DNA of 64,000 bases, taken from the NCBI GenBank assembly GCA_963803375.1, contig CAWDMB010000014.1, positions 62,001-126,000 on the forward strand. The letters run 5' to 3'. Positions 19,775 to 28,598 of this stretch are shown one piece after another. Below the pieces are notes generated by a model. The model worked only from the letters and a program-made list of their open reading frames with translations. It made no database searches and was not told where the DNA came from. The DNA comes from JAOPZW01 sp963803375. GTDB lineage: Bacteria > Actinomycetota > Thermoleophilia > Solirubrobacterales > Solirubrobacteraceae. Made by a program: the position numbers and the translations under genes. Within the stretch, counting starts at the first letter, position 1, and every line of letters begins with the position of its first letter.

Positions 19775-19943
19775 CGCTACGCGCTCTCGGCACGCGAGAT
19801 CGAGTTGCTCGTGAGGACGAGGAACGGCAGCCCGGCCGCCGCGAGCGCCTGAGGAAGCGGTCGGCGCCGGCGCCCGCGCGCTGCTCGCGGACGAGCACGC
19901 CGTCCATGTCAATGCGCCACAAGTGGATCTCGGCGCGCGCCAT
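19775..19943 (-). pseudogene. HAD-family phosphatase remnant
   Basis: The frame starts MARAEIHLWRIDMDGVLVRE, with the DxDGV nucleophile motif of HAD (NagD-like) phosphatases. After GADRFL the homologous sequence continues in another frame as ALAAAGLPFLVLTSNSISRA, the second HAD motif. It then stops. This is a truncated, frameshifted N-terminal fragment. Confidence 0.6.
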
Positions 19944-19952
19944 GCCCCGACG

Positions 19953-20681
19953 CTACGAGTCAGGGCGGCGGGGCGCCAGACGACCGCCGTCGCGCTGCCA
20001 CGCCACGAGCGCCGCGTTCTCGCGCGCCGTGCGCGCGCCGGCGCCGCCGAGGTCGGCGAAGAGCAACTTGAGCGCCCGCACGCCGGCCGGGTCGTGGGCC
20101 GCGACCTCCCGGGCCAGCGCAATCGCCCCGGCCTCGGCCTCGGCGGCCGGCGCGAGGCGGTGCACGACGCCGAGGGCAAGCGCCTCCTGCGCCTCGACGA
20201 CGCGGCCGGTGAGGACGAGGTCCTTGGCCACGGCGAGGCCGACGAGCGGCACGAGCCGCGCGGGGCCGACCGGTGCGCCCATCCGCGCTCCCGCCCACAT
20301 GAGCTTCAGCGTGTCACCCGCGACGCGCAGGTCGCACCCGGCCACGAGCTCGGCGCCCGCGCCGACCACGTGGCCGACGCAGACCGCGATCGTCGGCGCC
20401 GGGAAGGCCTCGACCGCGGCGTAGACGCGCGCGAAGGCCTCCATGCGCGCGACCGCGCCGGCGTCATCGAGCGCTTCGCCGAGGTCGGCGCCCGCGCAGA
20501 GCGCGCGCGAATCGGTCGTGGAGAGCACGAGCGCGCGGAGGTCGTCGTCGGCCGCGAGCGCCGACAGCGCCTCCTCGAGCGCGAGCAGCGCCGCGCTGTC
20601 GAGCGCGTTGCGGGCCTTGGGGCGGTCGAGTCGGAGGAGCTCGATCCCGGCGTCGAGGCGCTCGCGTCGCAGGCGGGTCAT
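19953..20681 (-). CDS. Enoyl-CoA hydratase/isomerase family protein
   Basis: The 242-residue crotonase has LDRPKARNALDSAAL at the start, an oxyanion-hole segment SRALCAGADLGEAL and GHVVGAGAELVAGCDLRVAG. The usual catalytic glutamate near GARMGAPVG is not obvious, so the reaction may be an isomerase or other crotonase chemistry. The gene diverges from the small membrane protein at 20712. Confidence 0.85.
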   Translation of the reverse strand: MTRLRRERLDAGIELLRLDRPKARNALDSAALLALEEALSALAADDDLRALVLSTTDSRALCAGADLGEALDDAGAVARMEAFARVYAAVEAFPAPTIAVCVGHVVGAGAELVAGCDLRVAGDTLKLMWAGARMGAPVGPARLVPLVGLAVAKDLVLTGRVVEAQEALALGVVHRLAPAAEAEAGAIALAREVAAHDPAGVRALKLLFADLGGAGARTARENAALVAWQRDGGRLAPRRPDS

Positions 20682-20694
20682 GGGCCGACCGTTC

Positions 20695-20700
20695 TATAAG
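20695..20700. promoter_or_regulatory. TATAAG -10-like element in the divergent gap
   Basis: The 30-base gap between the two divergent genes contains TATAAGAT, the only AT-rich hexamer there. For the plus-strand gene at 20712 the transcript would begin almost at the ATG, implying a leaderless or near-leaderless message. No clear -35 is visible. Confidence 0.35.
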
Positions 20701-20711
20701 ATCCGCTCGAG

Positions 20712-20987
20712 ATGAAGCGCCTGCCCGTCGTACTCTCCGCGGTCCTGCTCGCCGGCCTGCTGCTCGCGCCGGCGGCGCTCGCCCACGACGGCGGCGAGGG
20801 CTGGTGGGGCGAGACGGACGACAAGGTCGTCACGAACGCCGGCTTCATCCTGATCGCGTTCTTCCCGCTCTTCATCTTCGCGATGAGCATGCTCCAGTGG
20901 CGCCTGGACAAGCGCAAGGAGCGCCGCAAGGCCGCGCACAAGGCGCTCGCCCGCGACGAGCGGGCGACCTGGCGCGGCGGCTGGTAG
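20712..20987 (+). CDS. Small exported or membrane protein, function unknown
   Basis: The 91-residue protein has a signal peptide (LLAGLLLAPAALA then HD), a second hydrophobic helix (AGFILIAFFPLFIFAMSM) and a strongly basic cytoplasmic tail (KRKERRKAAHKALARDE). Topology would be a short external segment, one membrane helix and a basic tail. I do not recognise the family. It is followed after 18 bases by a crotonase gene. Confidence 0.65.
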   Translation: MKRLPVVLSAVLLAGLLLAPAALAHDGGEGWWGETDDKVVTNAGFILIAFFPLFIFAMSMLQWRLDKRKERRKAAHKALARDERATWRGGW

Positions 20988-21005
20988 ACGGCGCCGGCGG
21001 GGTCC

Positions 21006-21773
21006 GTGGGCGACGGGGTCCGCGTCAGGCAGGTCGGCGCCACCGCCGTCCTCGAGATCGACCGCCCCGAGCGCCGCAACGCGATCGACGGCGCCGCCGC
21101 GGCGGCGCTGCGGGACGGCTTCGAGCGCTTCGAGGCCGACGCCGGCGCGCGCGTGCTCGTCCTCACCGGCGCCGGCGCGGAGAGCTTCTGCGCGGGCGCC
21201 GACCTCAAGGCGCTCGACAGCCTCGCGCCGCTGATTGCGGACCCCGGCGGACCGCTGGGCTTCACCCGCCGCGAGGCCTCCAAGCCGACGATCGCGGCGA
21301 TCGGCGGCTGGTGCCTGGCCGGCGGCCTCGAGCTCGCGCTCTGGTGCGACCTGCGGTTCGCCGGCGAGACGGCCACGCTGGGCCTGCCCGAGCGCCGCTG
21401 GGGCGTCCCGCTCGTCGACGGCGGAACCCAGCGCCTGCCGCGGGTCGTCGGCCTTGGGCGGGCGCTCGACCTCATCCTCACCGGGCGCCTCGTCGGCGCC
21501 GCCGAGGCGCACGCGATCGGGCTCGTGACCGAGGTCGTCGCCGCCGGGCGCCACCTCGAGCGCGCGCTCGAGGTGGCCGAGGGGCTCGCGCGCTTCCCGC
21601 AGCGCGCGCTCCTGGCCGACCGGCGCGCCGCCCACGCCGGATTCGGCCTGCCGCTGCCCGACGGCCTGGCGCTCGAGGCCGCGGGCGCCGCCGGCACGCT
21701 CGCCGATGCCGCCGCGGGCGCGGCGCGCTTCGCCGCCGGTGAGGGGCGGGGCGGGGCCGGCGCAGGCGTATAG
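21006..21773 (+). CDS. Enoyl-CoA hydratase/isomerase family protein
   Basis: The 255-residue crotonase begins at GTG 21006. It has EIDRPERRNAIDGAAAAAL, oxyanion-hole ESFCAGADLKALDS, GGWCLAGGLELALWCDLRF and LPERRWGVPLVDGGTQRLPR, where the glutamate of LPERRWG sits at the expected catalytic position. It should act on enoyl-CoA substrates in fatty-acid or related acyl-CoA breakdown. It differs clearly from the crotonase at 19953. Confidence 0.87.
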   Translation: MGDGVRVRQVGATAVLEIDRPERRNAIDGAAAAALRDGFERFEADAGARVLVLTGAGAESFCAGADLKALDSLAPLIADPGGPLGFTRREASKPTIAAIGGWCLAGGLELALWCDLRFAGETATLGLPERRWGVPLVDGGTQRLPRVVGLGRALDLILTGRLVGAAEAHAIGLVTEVVAAGRHLERALEVAEGLARFPQRALLADRRAAHAGFGLPLPDGLALEAAGAAGTLADAAAGAARFAAGEGRGGAGAGV

Positions 21774-21790
21774 GCGGGCGACGCCCGCCT
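21772..21790. terminator. Bidirectional terminator-like hairpin between convergent genes
   Basis: AGGCGGGC and GCCCGCCT form a perfect 8-base G+C stem around gac, overlapping the TAG stop of the crotonase gene. It stands between convergent genes and is well placed to end both transcripts. There is no T-run. Confidence 0.55.
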
Positions 21791-21818
21791 CGTAGGCCGG
21801 CCGCGGTCGAGGGCCGTC

Positions 21819-22616
21819 CTACAGCCGGAAGACGGGCACGAGGCGCTTCTCGTGCTCGGCCTCGATGCGGGCGATGACCTCGATGTGCTCGGCCAGCGGC
21901 GTCCCGCGCAGCTTGGCCCCGAGGCCCTCGTCGACCTGGTAGATGCCCGCCGAGTTGGACATCTCGACCTCGACGCGGACGGCCTTCTCGTCCCCGGCCT
22001 CGATGCGGACCTCGTCGATCGCGTAGGCGGAGATCGAGTGGATGTCCAGGCGTCCGGCCTCGAACTCCACGCGCGAGCGGCCCTTGGCCATGTCGAGCGC
22101 GTCGGCCACCCGGACGATCGCCCCCTCGACGGTCAGCGGATCCCCGATCGAGCGATGCGAGATCACCGCGTGCATCGCCTCGGCCACGACGACGGAGCGC
22201 TCGGGCTCGTCGTAGACGCGGGCCAGCAGGCCGCCGAGCCTGTCGGCGGTGAGGAAGAGCGAGTAGCCCTCGTGGTCGGTGCGGTGGATCGACATCCCGA
22301 CGCAGTGGAAGAGCGCGCCCGCCGCGATGACGACCTCGGCGTCGCGCTCGGTCATGCCGTGGTCGACGACCATCGCCGGTCGCACGCCGCGCCGGAAGAG
22401 CAGCCGCGCGAGGCGCAGCGCGATGTTCGTGACGATCTGGATGTGGACCCACGAGTGGTCGGTGAGGGCAAGGCGCTGGGCGTTGATCCCCGCCATGTGC
22501 CACCACGCCTTGACCTGCGGGTCGGCGTTGACGGCGTCCAGGAGCTGCTCGAGCCGCCGGTTGCCGCGCGTGGGCACGCGGATGCGGACGTCGGCGATTG
22601 CGTCGGCGGGCAGCAT
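21819..22616 (-). CDS. HD-domain phosphohydrolase-like protein of the polyphosphate operon
   Basis: The 265-residue protein has histidines and acidic residues spaced as in HD hydrolases: LTDHSWVHIQIVTNIALRLA, VVDHGMTERDAEVVIAAG, LFHCVGMSIHRTDHEGYSLF and MHAVISHRSI. Such enzymes cut phosphate esters or nucleotides with metal ions. The substrate is unknown. It lies 26 bases after ppk1 in the same direction, so polyphosphate or nucleotide turnover is a fair guess. Confidence 0.75.
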   Translation of the reverse strand: MLPADAIADVRIRVPTRGNRRLEQLLDAVNADPQVKAWWHMAGINAQRLALTDHSWVHIQIVTNIALRLARLLFRRGVRPAMVVDHGMTERDAEVVIAAGALFHCVGMSIHRTDHEGYSLFLTADRLGGLLARVYDEPERSVVVAEAMHAVISHRSIGDPLTVEGAIVRVADALDMAKGRSRVEFEAGRLDIHSISAYAIDEVRIEAGDEKAVRVEVEMSNSAGIYQVDEGLGAKLRGTPLAEHIEVIARIEAEHEKRLVPVFRL

Positions 22617-22642
22617 CTCGCCCGGAAGGTACCGTGCGCCGG

Positions 22643-24799
22643 CTACGTCGCCGCGGTGCCCTCGGCCGCGCGCGCGGCATGGCCGAGCATGAGCTCGCGC
22701 TGCACGCCGCGCGGCTCGGGACCCTGCTTCGAGCGCCGCCGCCAGACGCTGTCCGAGCCGAGCTCCCAGGCGTTCGTGTCGTCGACCAGCGAGCGCTCGA
22801 GTGTGTCGAGCAGGTCGTCGCGCAGCGCCGGCGCCTCGACCGGGGCGACGAGCTCGACGCGCATGTCGAGGTTGCGCGGCATGAGGTCGGCAGACCCGAT
22901 GAAGACGTTCGCCTCGCCGTCGCGCTCGAAGGCGAAGATCCGCGAGTGCTCGAGCAGGCGCCCGACGACCGAGGTGACGCGGATGTTCTCCGAGTAGCCC
23001 TCGAGGCCCGGCACGAGGCAGCAGATGCCGCGGACGTTGAGGTCGACGGGCACGCCGGCCTGCGACGCGCGGTAGAGCGCGCGGATGCACGTGCGGTCCA
23101 CGAGCGCGTTCATCTTCATCGCGATCCGCGCCTCGCGGCCCTCCTGCTTGGCGGCGATCGTGCGTTCGATCTCGGCGACGATCCCGTCCCGCAGGAAGTT
23201 CGGGGCGACGAGCACGCTGCGGTAGCGCCGCGGGCGCGCGAAGCCGGTGAGGAAGTTGAACATGTCGCCGACGTCGGCGCCGAGCTGCTCGTCGGCGGTG
23301 AAGAGCCCGAAGTCGGTGTACAGGCGCGCCGTCTTGGGGTGGTAGTTGCCCGTGCCGATGTGGACGTAGTGGCGCACGCCGTCGCCCTCACGGCGCACCA
23401 CGAGGATGCACTTGGCGTGCGTCTTGAGCGCCGGGTGGCCGTAGACGACGTGGACCCCCGCCTCCTCCATCGAGCGCGCCCAGCCGATGTTCGCGCGCTC
23501 GTCGAAGCGCGCCTTGAGCTCGACCAGGCAGACGGCCTGCTTGCCCCGCTCGGTCGCTTGGATCAGCGCCGGCACGAGCGGCGTGTCGTCGCTCGTGCGG
23601 TACACGGTCATCTTGATGGCGAGCACGTCGGGGTCGTCGACGGCCTGGTCGACGAAGCGCTGGACCGAGGAGGAGAACGAGTCGTAGGGGTGGTGCACGA
23701 GCACGTCGCCCTCGCGGACGACCGCGAACATGTCGACGCTGGCGCCGTCGTCGGCCTGCAGGCGCGGCTGGGTGACCGGCGTCCACGGCGGGTACTTCAG
23801 GTCCTTGAAGCCGGGCAGGCCCGCGATCTGCCAGAGATCGTTGAGGTCGAGCAGCCCCTCGACGGCGTAGACCTGGCGCGGCTCGACCTCGAGCGCCTCG
23901 GTCAGCCGGGCGCACAGCGCTTCGCTCATCGAGGCGTCGACCTCGAGGCGAACGACCTCGCCGAAGCGCCGGCGGCGCAGCTCGGCCTCGACCGCGCGCA
24001 GCAGGTCGTCGGCCTCGTCGGAGACCTCGAAGTCCGCGTCGCGGGTGACGCGGAAGACGCCGTGGTCGACGATCTCCATGCCCGGGAAGAGCGCGTCGAG
24101 GTTGCTGGCGATGAGGTCCTCGAGCGCGACGAAGGTCAGGCCGTCCTCCCCGGCCTGCACGAAGCGCGGCAGCAGCTCCTTGGGGACCTTGACGCGGGCG
24201 AAGGTCGTCACCTGTGTCTGCGGGTCGCGGACGAGCACCGCCAGCGACAGCGACAGGTTCGAGATGTAGGGAAACGGCCGGCCGAGGCCGACCGCGAGCG
24301 GCGTGAGCACCGGGAAGATCTGGCGACGGAAGCGCTCGTCGAGCGCGGTGCGGTCGGCGTCGAGGACCTCGTCCCAGCTGAGGATGCGGATGCCGTGCTC
24401 GGCCAGGCCGGGGCGCAGCTCGCTCTCCACGCAGCGCGTCTGGCGTTCGGTCAGCTCGACGATCCGCGCGCGCAACCCGTCGAGGACCTGCGCGGGCGTG
24501 AGCCCGTCGGCCCCCGGCCGGGTCAGGCCGGCGTCGAGCTGGTCGTGGACGCCGGCGACGCGGATCATGAAGAACTCGTCGAGGTTCGAGCTGAAGATGG
24601 CGGCGAACTTCACGCGCTCGAGCAGCGGGATGTCGTCCTGCTCGGCCAGCTCGAGGACGCGGGCGTCGAACTCGACCCACGACAGCTCGCGGTTGTCGAA
24701 GAGCCGCGGGTCACGCAGCTCGGGATCGGTGGGCTCGGGTGGCTCCTCGGCGGGTGCGGGCCCGGGGCGCTCGCTGATGATGGTCGGCTGCTCGGTCAT
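22643..24799 (-). CDS. ppk1: Polyphosphate kinase 1
   Basis: The 718-residue protein has the PPK1 start RLFDNRELSWVEFDARVLEL, IFSSNLDEFFMIRVAG, the phospho-accepting histidine block VYGHPALKTHAKCILVVRR and the second histidine block around RLLEHSRIFAFERDG. It polymerises the gamma-phosphate of ATP into polyphosphate. Its ATG overlaps the stop of the C-half CHAD gene (ATGA), so it belongs to an operon with ppx and both CHAD genes. Confidence 0.95.
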   Translation of the reverse strand: MTEQPTIISERPGPAPAEEPPEPTDPELRDPRLFDNRELSWVEFDARVLELAEQDDIPLLERVKFAAIFSSNLDEFFMIRVAGVHDQLDAGLTRPGADGLTPAQVLDGLRARIVELTERQTRCVESELRPGLAEHGIRILSWDEVLDADRTALDERFRRQIFPVLTPLAVGLGRPFPYISNLSLSLAVLVRDPQTQVTTFARVKVPKELLPRFVQAGEDGLTFVALEDLIASNLDALFPGMEIVDHGVFRVTRDADFEVSDEADDLLRAVEAELRRRRFGEVVRLEVDASMSEALCARLTEALEVEPRQVYAVEGLLDLNDLWQIAGLPGFKDLKYPPWTPVTQPRLQADDGASVDMFAVVREGDVLVHHPYDSFSSSVQRFVDQAVDDPDVLAIKMTVYRTSDDTPLVPALIQATERGKQAVCLVELKARFDERANIGWARSMEEAGVHVVYGHPALKTHAKCILVVRREGDGVRHYVHIGTGNYHPKTARLYTDFGLFTADEQLGADVGDMFNFLTGFARPRRYRSVLVAPNFLRDGIVAEIERTIAAKQEGREARIAMKMNALVDRTCIRALYRASQAGVPVDLNVRGICCLVPGLEGYSENIRVTSVVGRLLEHSRIFAFERDGEANVFIGSADLMPRNLDMRVELVAPVEAPALRDDLLDTLERSLVDDTNAWELGSDSVWRRRSKQGPEPRGVQRELMLGHAARAAEGTAAT

Positions 24800-25431
24800 G
24801 TCGTGGCGGACGGCGACGGTGCGGCGGCCGCGGCCGCGGCTCCCTCACCATCCCGTGAGGGCGATGTTGTCACGTCCCGGACCGGGCGCTCGCGGATGGC
24901 GAAGTCCAGGCGCGCACGGAAGCCGTCGCGCTCGAGCCTCGTCCACAGCTCCACGAAGCGCTCGAAGAGCAGCGCGCGGCGGCCCTGCAGGAAGACGGCG
25001 AGGGTCTGCAGCCCGCGGAAGGCGGGCGCGTTCGTCGTGCCGGCGGCCTTCGCGGGGTCGAGGTCATCGGCCGGCCCGGCCAGCCGCCGCGCCTCGTCGG
25101 CGTCGGCCGCGCGCAGCGTCTCGGCGAGCGCGAGCACGCGCGGAAGCTGCACGTCGCAGTCGTGCAGCTCGCCGAGCAGGTCCTGGATCTCCCTCGCGCG
25201 CCTCGCCGCGGTGGCGGCGTACTGGCCGAAGCACGGCTCGGCCCCGATCTCGAGGATGTAGCGCAGGCGCTTGGCGGCGATGCGCAGGTCGTGCGAGGCG
25301 TCGACGTCGCGCGGGTCGAGGGCGCCGGGGGCGATCGCCCAGAGCTCGTCGAGGCGCACGGCGACGATCCGCTGCAGCGCGTCGGCGAGCGGCATCGCCG
25401 GGTCCAGGCCCTTGACCCGGCGCGCCTTCAT
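24796..25431 (-). CDS. CHAD domain, C-terminal half, as a separate protein
   Basis: The 211-residue helical protein carries the second CHAD histidine signature, ASHDLRIAAKRLRYILEIG, then a four-helix bundle and a low-complexity Ala/Ser/Pro tail. CHAD domains bind polyphosphate through conserved His, Arg and Lys. A usual CHAD protein holds two such halves in one chain; here the other half is the upstream gene. The ATG overlaps that gene's stop (ATGA). Confidence 0.8.
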   Translation of the reverse strand: MKARRVKGLDPAMPLADALQRIVAVRLDELWAIAPGALDPRDVDASHDLRIAAKRLRYILEIGAEPCFGQYAATAARRAREIQDLLGELHDCDVQLPRVLALAETLRAADADEARRLAGPADDLDPAKAAGTTNAPAFRGLQTLAVFLQGRRALLFERFVELWTRLERDGFRARLDFAIRERPVRDVTTSPSRDGEGAAAAAAAPSPSATT

Positions 25432-25904
25432 GACCCGGTCTCCGCGACGAGCGCCCGCAGGCGTCCGTGCAGGTCGCTCTCCTGCGCCTCGCGCAGCGCC
25501 TCGGCGAGCACGACGTTGCCCGCCGCCTGGCGCTCGCGCTCGCGCTCGACCACCGCCTCGACGCCAGCGGCGTCGGCCTTCCGCACGGCGGCCTCGAAGG
25601 CCGCGAGCGCCGCGAGCTGGACGTCGGGGTCGCGGCGCTCGCCGAGCGCGTCGGCGAGCGCTTTGACGGCGCGCAGGACCGGGCGCAGGCTCGCCCTCTC
25701 GAAGCAGGGCTCGAAGATCTCGAGCATCGCTCGCAGCCGCCGGGTCGCCACGCGCATGTCGTGGACGCGCTCGATGTCGTCGATGTCGAGCACGCGATCG
25801 GCGTGCGCGAAGACCTCCTCGGCGCGGACGGCGACGATCGCCGCGGCCGCCTCCCCGTACGGGACCTCCGCGCCCAGCCCGGGGACGTCGTGTGCCTTGG
25901 CCAT
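25428..25904 (-). CDS. CHAD domain, N-terminal half, as a separate protein
   Basis: The 158-residue helical protein carries the first CHAD signature, RVHDMRVATRRLRAMLEIFEP. Its length is about half a normal CHAD domain. It lies 4 bases after ppx and overlaps the gene for the other half. The two products probably pair to rebuild a polyphosphate-binding unit next to the enzymes that make and degrade polyphosphate. Confidence 0.8.
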   Translation of the reverse strand: MAKAHDVPGLGAEVPYGEAAAAIVAVRAEEVFAHADRVLDIDDIERVHDMRVATRRLRAMLEIFEPCFERASLRPVLRAVKALADALGERRDPDVQLAALAAFEAAVRKADAAGVEAVVERERERQAAGNVVLAEALREAQESDLHGRLRALVAETGS

Positions 25905-25908
25905 GCCC

Positions 25909-26799
25909 TCATTCTGCTACGCGGGCGAGCTCGGCGAGCACGACGCCCTCGCGCAGGCCTCCGCGCCCGATGCGCAGCGGCGTGCCGAAGGCGTCGGCGG
26001 CGGCGCTCAGCAGCACGAGGCCGGCCGGCAGCAGCCGCATCCGCTCGGCGTGAACGCCGAAGCGCCGCGCCGCCGCCGCGCACGGCAGCGCCACCACGAC
26101 CTCGAGCGCGCCGGCGAGCGCGGCGGCCGAGAGCTCGGACCCGACGACCCGCCCCAGCGAGGTGGCGCCGCCGCCGACCGCGAACGCGACGTCCGGGCGC
26201 GGCGGGTCCAGCGCGGACAGCGCGGCCACGACCTCGGCGCGGACGGCGTCCAGCTCGTCCGGGGTGGGCGGGTCGGAGCGCAGGTGGCGCTCGGCCAGCA
26301 CGCCCGACCCGAGCGGAAACGACGCCCACCACGTCACGCCGCCGGTGACGGTCCCGGCGACGAGCTCGCTCGAGCCGCCGCCGACGTCGACCACGCCGAC
26401 GAGGCCGGGCGGCGCACGCGGCAGCATGCGCGTCGCGCCCGCGAAGGCCAGGCGTGCCTCCTGCTCGCCCGTGAGCACGACGACCTCGGACCCCGACGCC
26501 GCGCGCACGGCCGCGCACAGCGCGTCGCCGTTGGGCGCCGCGCGGATCGCCGCCGTGGCGACGACGCGCACGCGGCGCGCGCCGTGGCCGCGGGCGATCC
26601 GTGCCTGCGCCGCGACGGCGTCGGCCACCTGCGCGATCGTCTCGGGCTCGAACGCGCCCCCGGGCCGGGGCCGCAGGCGCAGGAAGTGGCGCAGCGCCGC
26701 CACCTCGCGCAGACCGCCCGCCCCGTCGGGCTCGGCCACCAGCAGGCGCGTGGTGTTCGTGCCGATGTCGACGCACGCGCAGCGCATCGCGTGCGCCAT
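25909..26799 (-). CDS. ppx: Exopolyphosphatase / Ppx-GppA family
   Basis: The 296-residue ASKHA-fold protein has CVDIGTNTTRLLVAE, VVATAAIRAAPNGDAL, LTGEQEARLAFAG, GVVDVGGGSSELVAG and AVGGGATSLGRVV. It is the short Ppx/GppA form without a C-terminal HD region. It releases phosphate from polyphosphate or pppGpp. It may start at 26799 or at the in-frame ATG at 26787. Confidence 0.9.
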   Translation of the reverse strand: MAHAMRCACVDIGTNTTRLLVAEPDGAGGLREVAALRHFLRLRPRPGGAFEPETIAQVADAVAAQARIARGHGARRVRVVATAAIRAAPNGDALCAAVRAASGSEVVVLTGEQEARLAFAGATRMLPRAPPGLVGVVDVGGGSSELVAGTVTGGVTWWASFPLGSGVLAERHLRSDPPTPDELDAVRAEVVAALSALDPPRPDVAFAVGGGATSLGRVVGSELSAAALAGALEVVVALPCAAAARRFGVHAERMRLLPAGLVLLSAAADAFGTPLRIGRGGLREGVVLAELARVAE

Positions 26800-26813
26800 C
26801 CTATGGTCCGGCG

Positions 26814-27692
26814 ATGGCCTCGTCCGCCCCCGCGATCCTCGTCCGCGACCTGAGCAAGCGCTACGGGGCGCTCGACGCGGTCTGCGGCATCGACTTCGAG
26901 GTCGCCCAGGGCGAGGTCTTCGGGCTCCTCGGGCCCAACGGCGCGGGCAAGACGACGACGGTCGAGATCCTCGAGGGCTACCGCACGCGGACGGGCGGCA
27001 TCGTCTCGGTCCTCGGCCACGACCCCGCGCAGCGGGCTCGCGACCTGCGCGAGCGAGTCGGCATCGTCCTGCAGTCCGAGGGCATGTACCGCCACATCAC
27101 GCCACGCGAGGCGCTGCGCCACTGGGCGGGCTTCTACCCGCACCCCCGCGACGTCGAGGAGGTCGTGCGCATCACGGGCCTGGAGGAGAAGGCGGACGCC
27201 AGGGTGCGCACGCTCTCGGGCGGCCAGCGGCGCCGGCTGGACCTCGCGCTCGCGCTCGTCGGCGACCCCGAGCTGATCTTCCTCGACGAGCCGACTACCG
27301 GCTTCGACCCGGCCGCCCGACGCGCGGCGTGGGAGGTCGTGCACTCCCTGCAGGGGCTCGGCAAGACGATCCTGCTCACGACGCACTACCTCGACGAGGC
27401 CCAGGCGCTGTGCGACCGCGTCGCGATCGTCAAGGCGGGCCGGATCCTCGCCGAGGGTCCGCCAGGCGAGCTCGGCGACGCCTCGACGCGCTACCGCGTC
27501 GCCTGGCGCGACGAGCGCGACGAGCTCCAGGTCCGCGAGGCCGAGGACCCGACGGCGCTCCTGCACCAGCTCACGAGCGCGGCGCTCGCGCGGGGCGAGG
27601 CGCTGCGCGAGCTGTCGGTCACGCGGCCCTCGCTCGAGGACGTCTACCTCGAGCTCACCGCCGACGGGCCCGCGGAGGCCGCTCGTGGCTGA
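26814..27692 (+). CDS. ABC-2 type exporter ATPase
   Basis: The 292-residue protein has Walker A GPNGAGKTT, signature LSGGQRRR, Walker B LIFLDEPTTGFDP and H-loop TTHYLDEA, with a C-terminal region typical of DrrA/CcmA-like exporters. It diverges from ppx and overlaps the permease gene by 8 bases. The cargo cannot be deduced. Confidence 0.9.
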   Translation: MASSAPAILVRDLSKRYGALDAVCGIDFEVAQGEVFGLLGPNGAGKTTTVEILEGYRTRTGGIVSVLGHDPAQRARDLRERVGIVLQSEGMYRHITPREALRHWAGFYPHPRDVEEVVRITGLEEKADARVRTLSGGQRRRLDLALALVGDPELIFLDEPTTGFDPAARRAAWEVVHSLQGLGKTILLTTHYLDEAQALCDRVAIVKAGRILAEGPPGELGDASTRYRVAWRDERDELQVREAEDPTALLHQLTSAALARGEALRELSVTRPSLEDVYLELTADGPAEAARG

Positions 27693-28428
27693 GGTCGCCG
27701 GCCTCGCCTTCCGCCAGTGGCGCCTGGAGCGGCGCATGTTCTGGCGCAACCCGAGCGCGGCGTTCTTCTCGTTCGCGTTCCCGCTCATCTTCCTGCTGCT
27801 CTTCGGGGCGATCTTTCACGGCGACCGCGAGACCCTCGACGTCATCGTGCCCGGCATCGCGGGCATGAGCGTGATGGCGACCACGTTCACCGCGCTGGCC
27901 ATGAACATCGTCTTCCTGCGCGAGTCCGGCGTGCTCAAGCGCATCCGCGGCACGCCGCTGCCCAGCGGCGCGTACCTGGCCGGCGTCGCCGCCAACGCGG
28001 TGACCAACGCGGCCGTGCAGCTCGCGATCGTCGTGCTGGCCGGGCGGCTGCTGTTCGGCCTGGGCTGGCCCAGGGACTGGCTCGAGCTCGCGGTCTTCGC
28101 CGTCGCGGGCGTCGGGACGCTCGCCGCCCTCGGCGTCGCCTTCTCGCACGTCATCCCGAACTTCGACGCCGCGCCGGCCTACACGAACATCGTCTTCCTC
28201 CCGGTCATCTTCATCTCGGGCGTCTTCTACGACGTCGACACGGCGCCCGCGTTCCTGCGCGACGTCGCGCAGATCCTGCCGCTGACGCACATCATCGACG
28301 GGCTCTCCGCCGCGCTCGTGACCGGCGCGTCGCTCGGCGACCAGGCCGGGAACCTCGCGGTCGTCCTCGCCTGGGGGCTCGCCGGGACCGTCCTCGCGGT
28401 GCGCGGCTTCAGCTGGGAGCAGCGCTGA
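27685..28428 (+). CDS. ABC-2 type exporter permease
   Basis: The 247-residue protein has six membrane helices and the ABC-2 pattern (FWRNPSAAFFSFAFPLIFLL, SGVLKRIRGTPLPSGAYLAG, VIFISGVFYDVDTAP, ILPLTHIIDGLSAALV). It starts at GTG 27685 inside the end of the ATPase gene and forms the exporter with it. Confidence 0.9.
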   Translation: MAEVAGLAFRQWRLERRMFWRNPSAAFFSFAFPLIFLLLFGAIFHGDRETLDVIVPGIAGMSVMATTFTALAMNIVFLRESGVLKRIRGTPLPSGAYLAGVAANAVTNAAVQLAIVVLAGRLLFGLGWPRDWLELAVFAVAGVGTLAALGVAFSHVIPNFDAAPAYTNIVFLPVIFISGVFYDVDTAPAFLRDVAQILPLTHIIDGLSAALVTGASLGDQAGNLAVVLAWGLAGTVLAVRGFSWEQR

Positions 28429-28475
28429 GAGAGGCTTGACCGTCCCTCGGCGCCTGTGGACGCCGGCCCCATCGC

Positions 28476-28598
28476 GAGCACCGCTACGGGAACGCCAGCA
28501 CCGCCGACTTCATCGCGCTCGCCGGGCGCCGTCAGCGGCCAGGACCTAGGGGCCTGCTTCGAGGCCTGGCTGTACGAGGACGGCCGCCCGGCCGCCCC
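28476..28598 (+). pseudogene. M1-family aminopeptidase C-terminal remnant
   Basis: One frame reads EHRYGNASTADFIALAG and the next frame continues VSGQDLGACFEAWLYEDGRP. These adjoin in the C-terminal region of M1 metallopeptidases. The fragment is frameshifted, lacks the catalytic domain and ends under the GNAT gene of the other strand. Confidence 0.55.
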
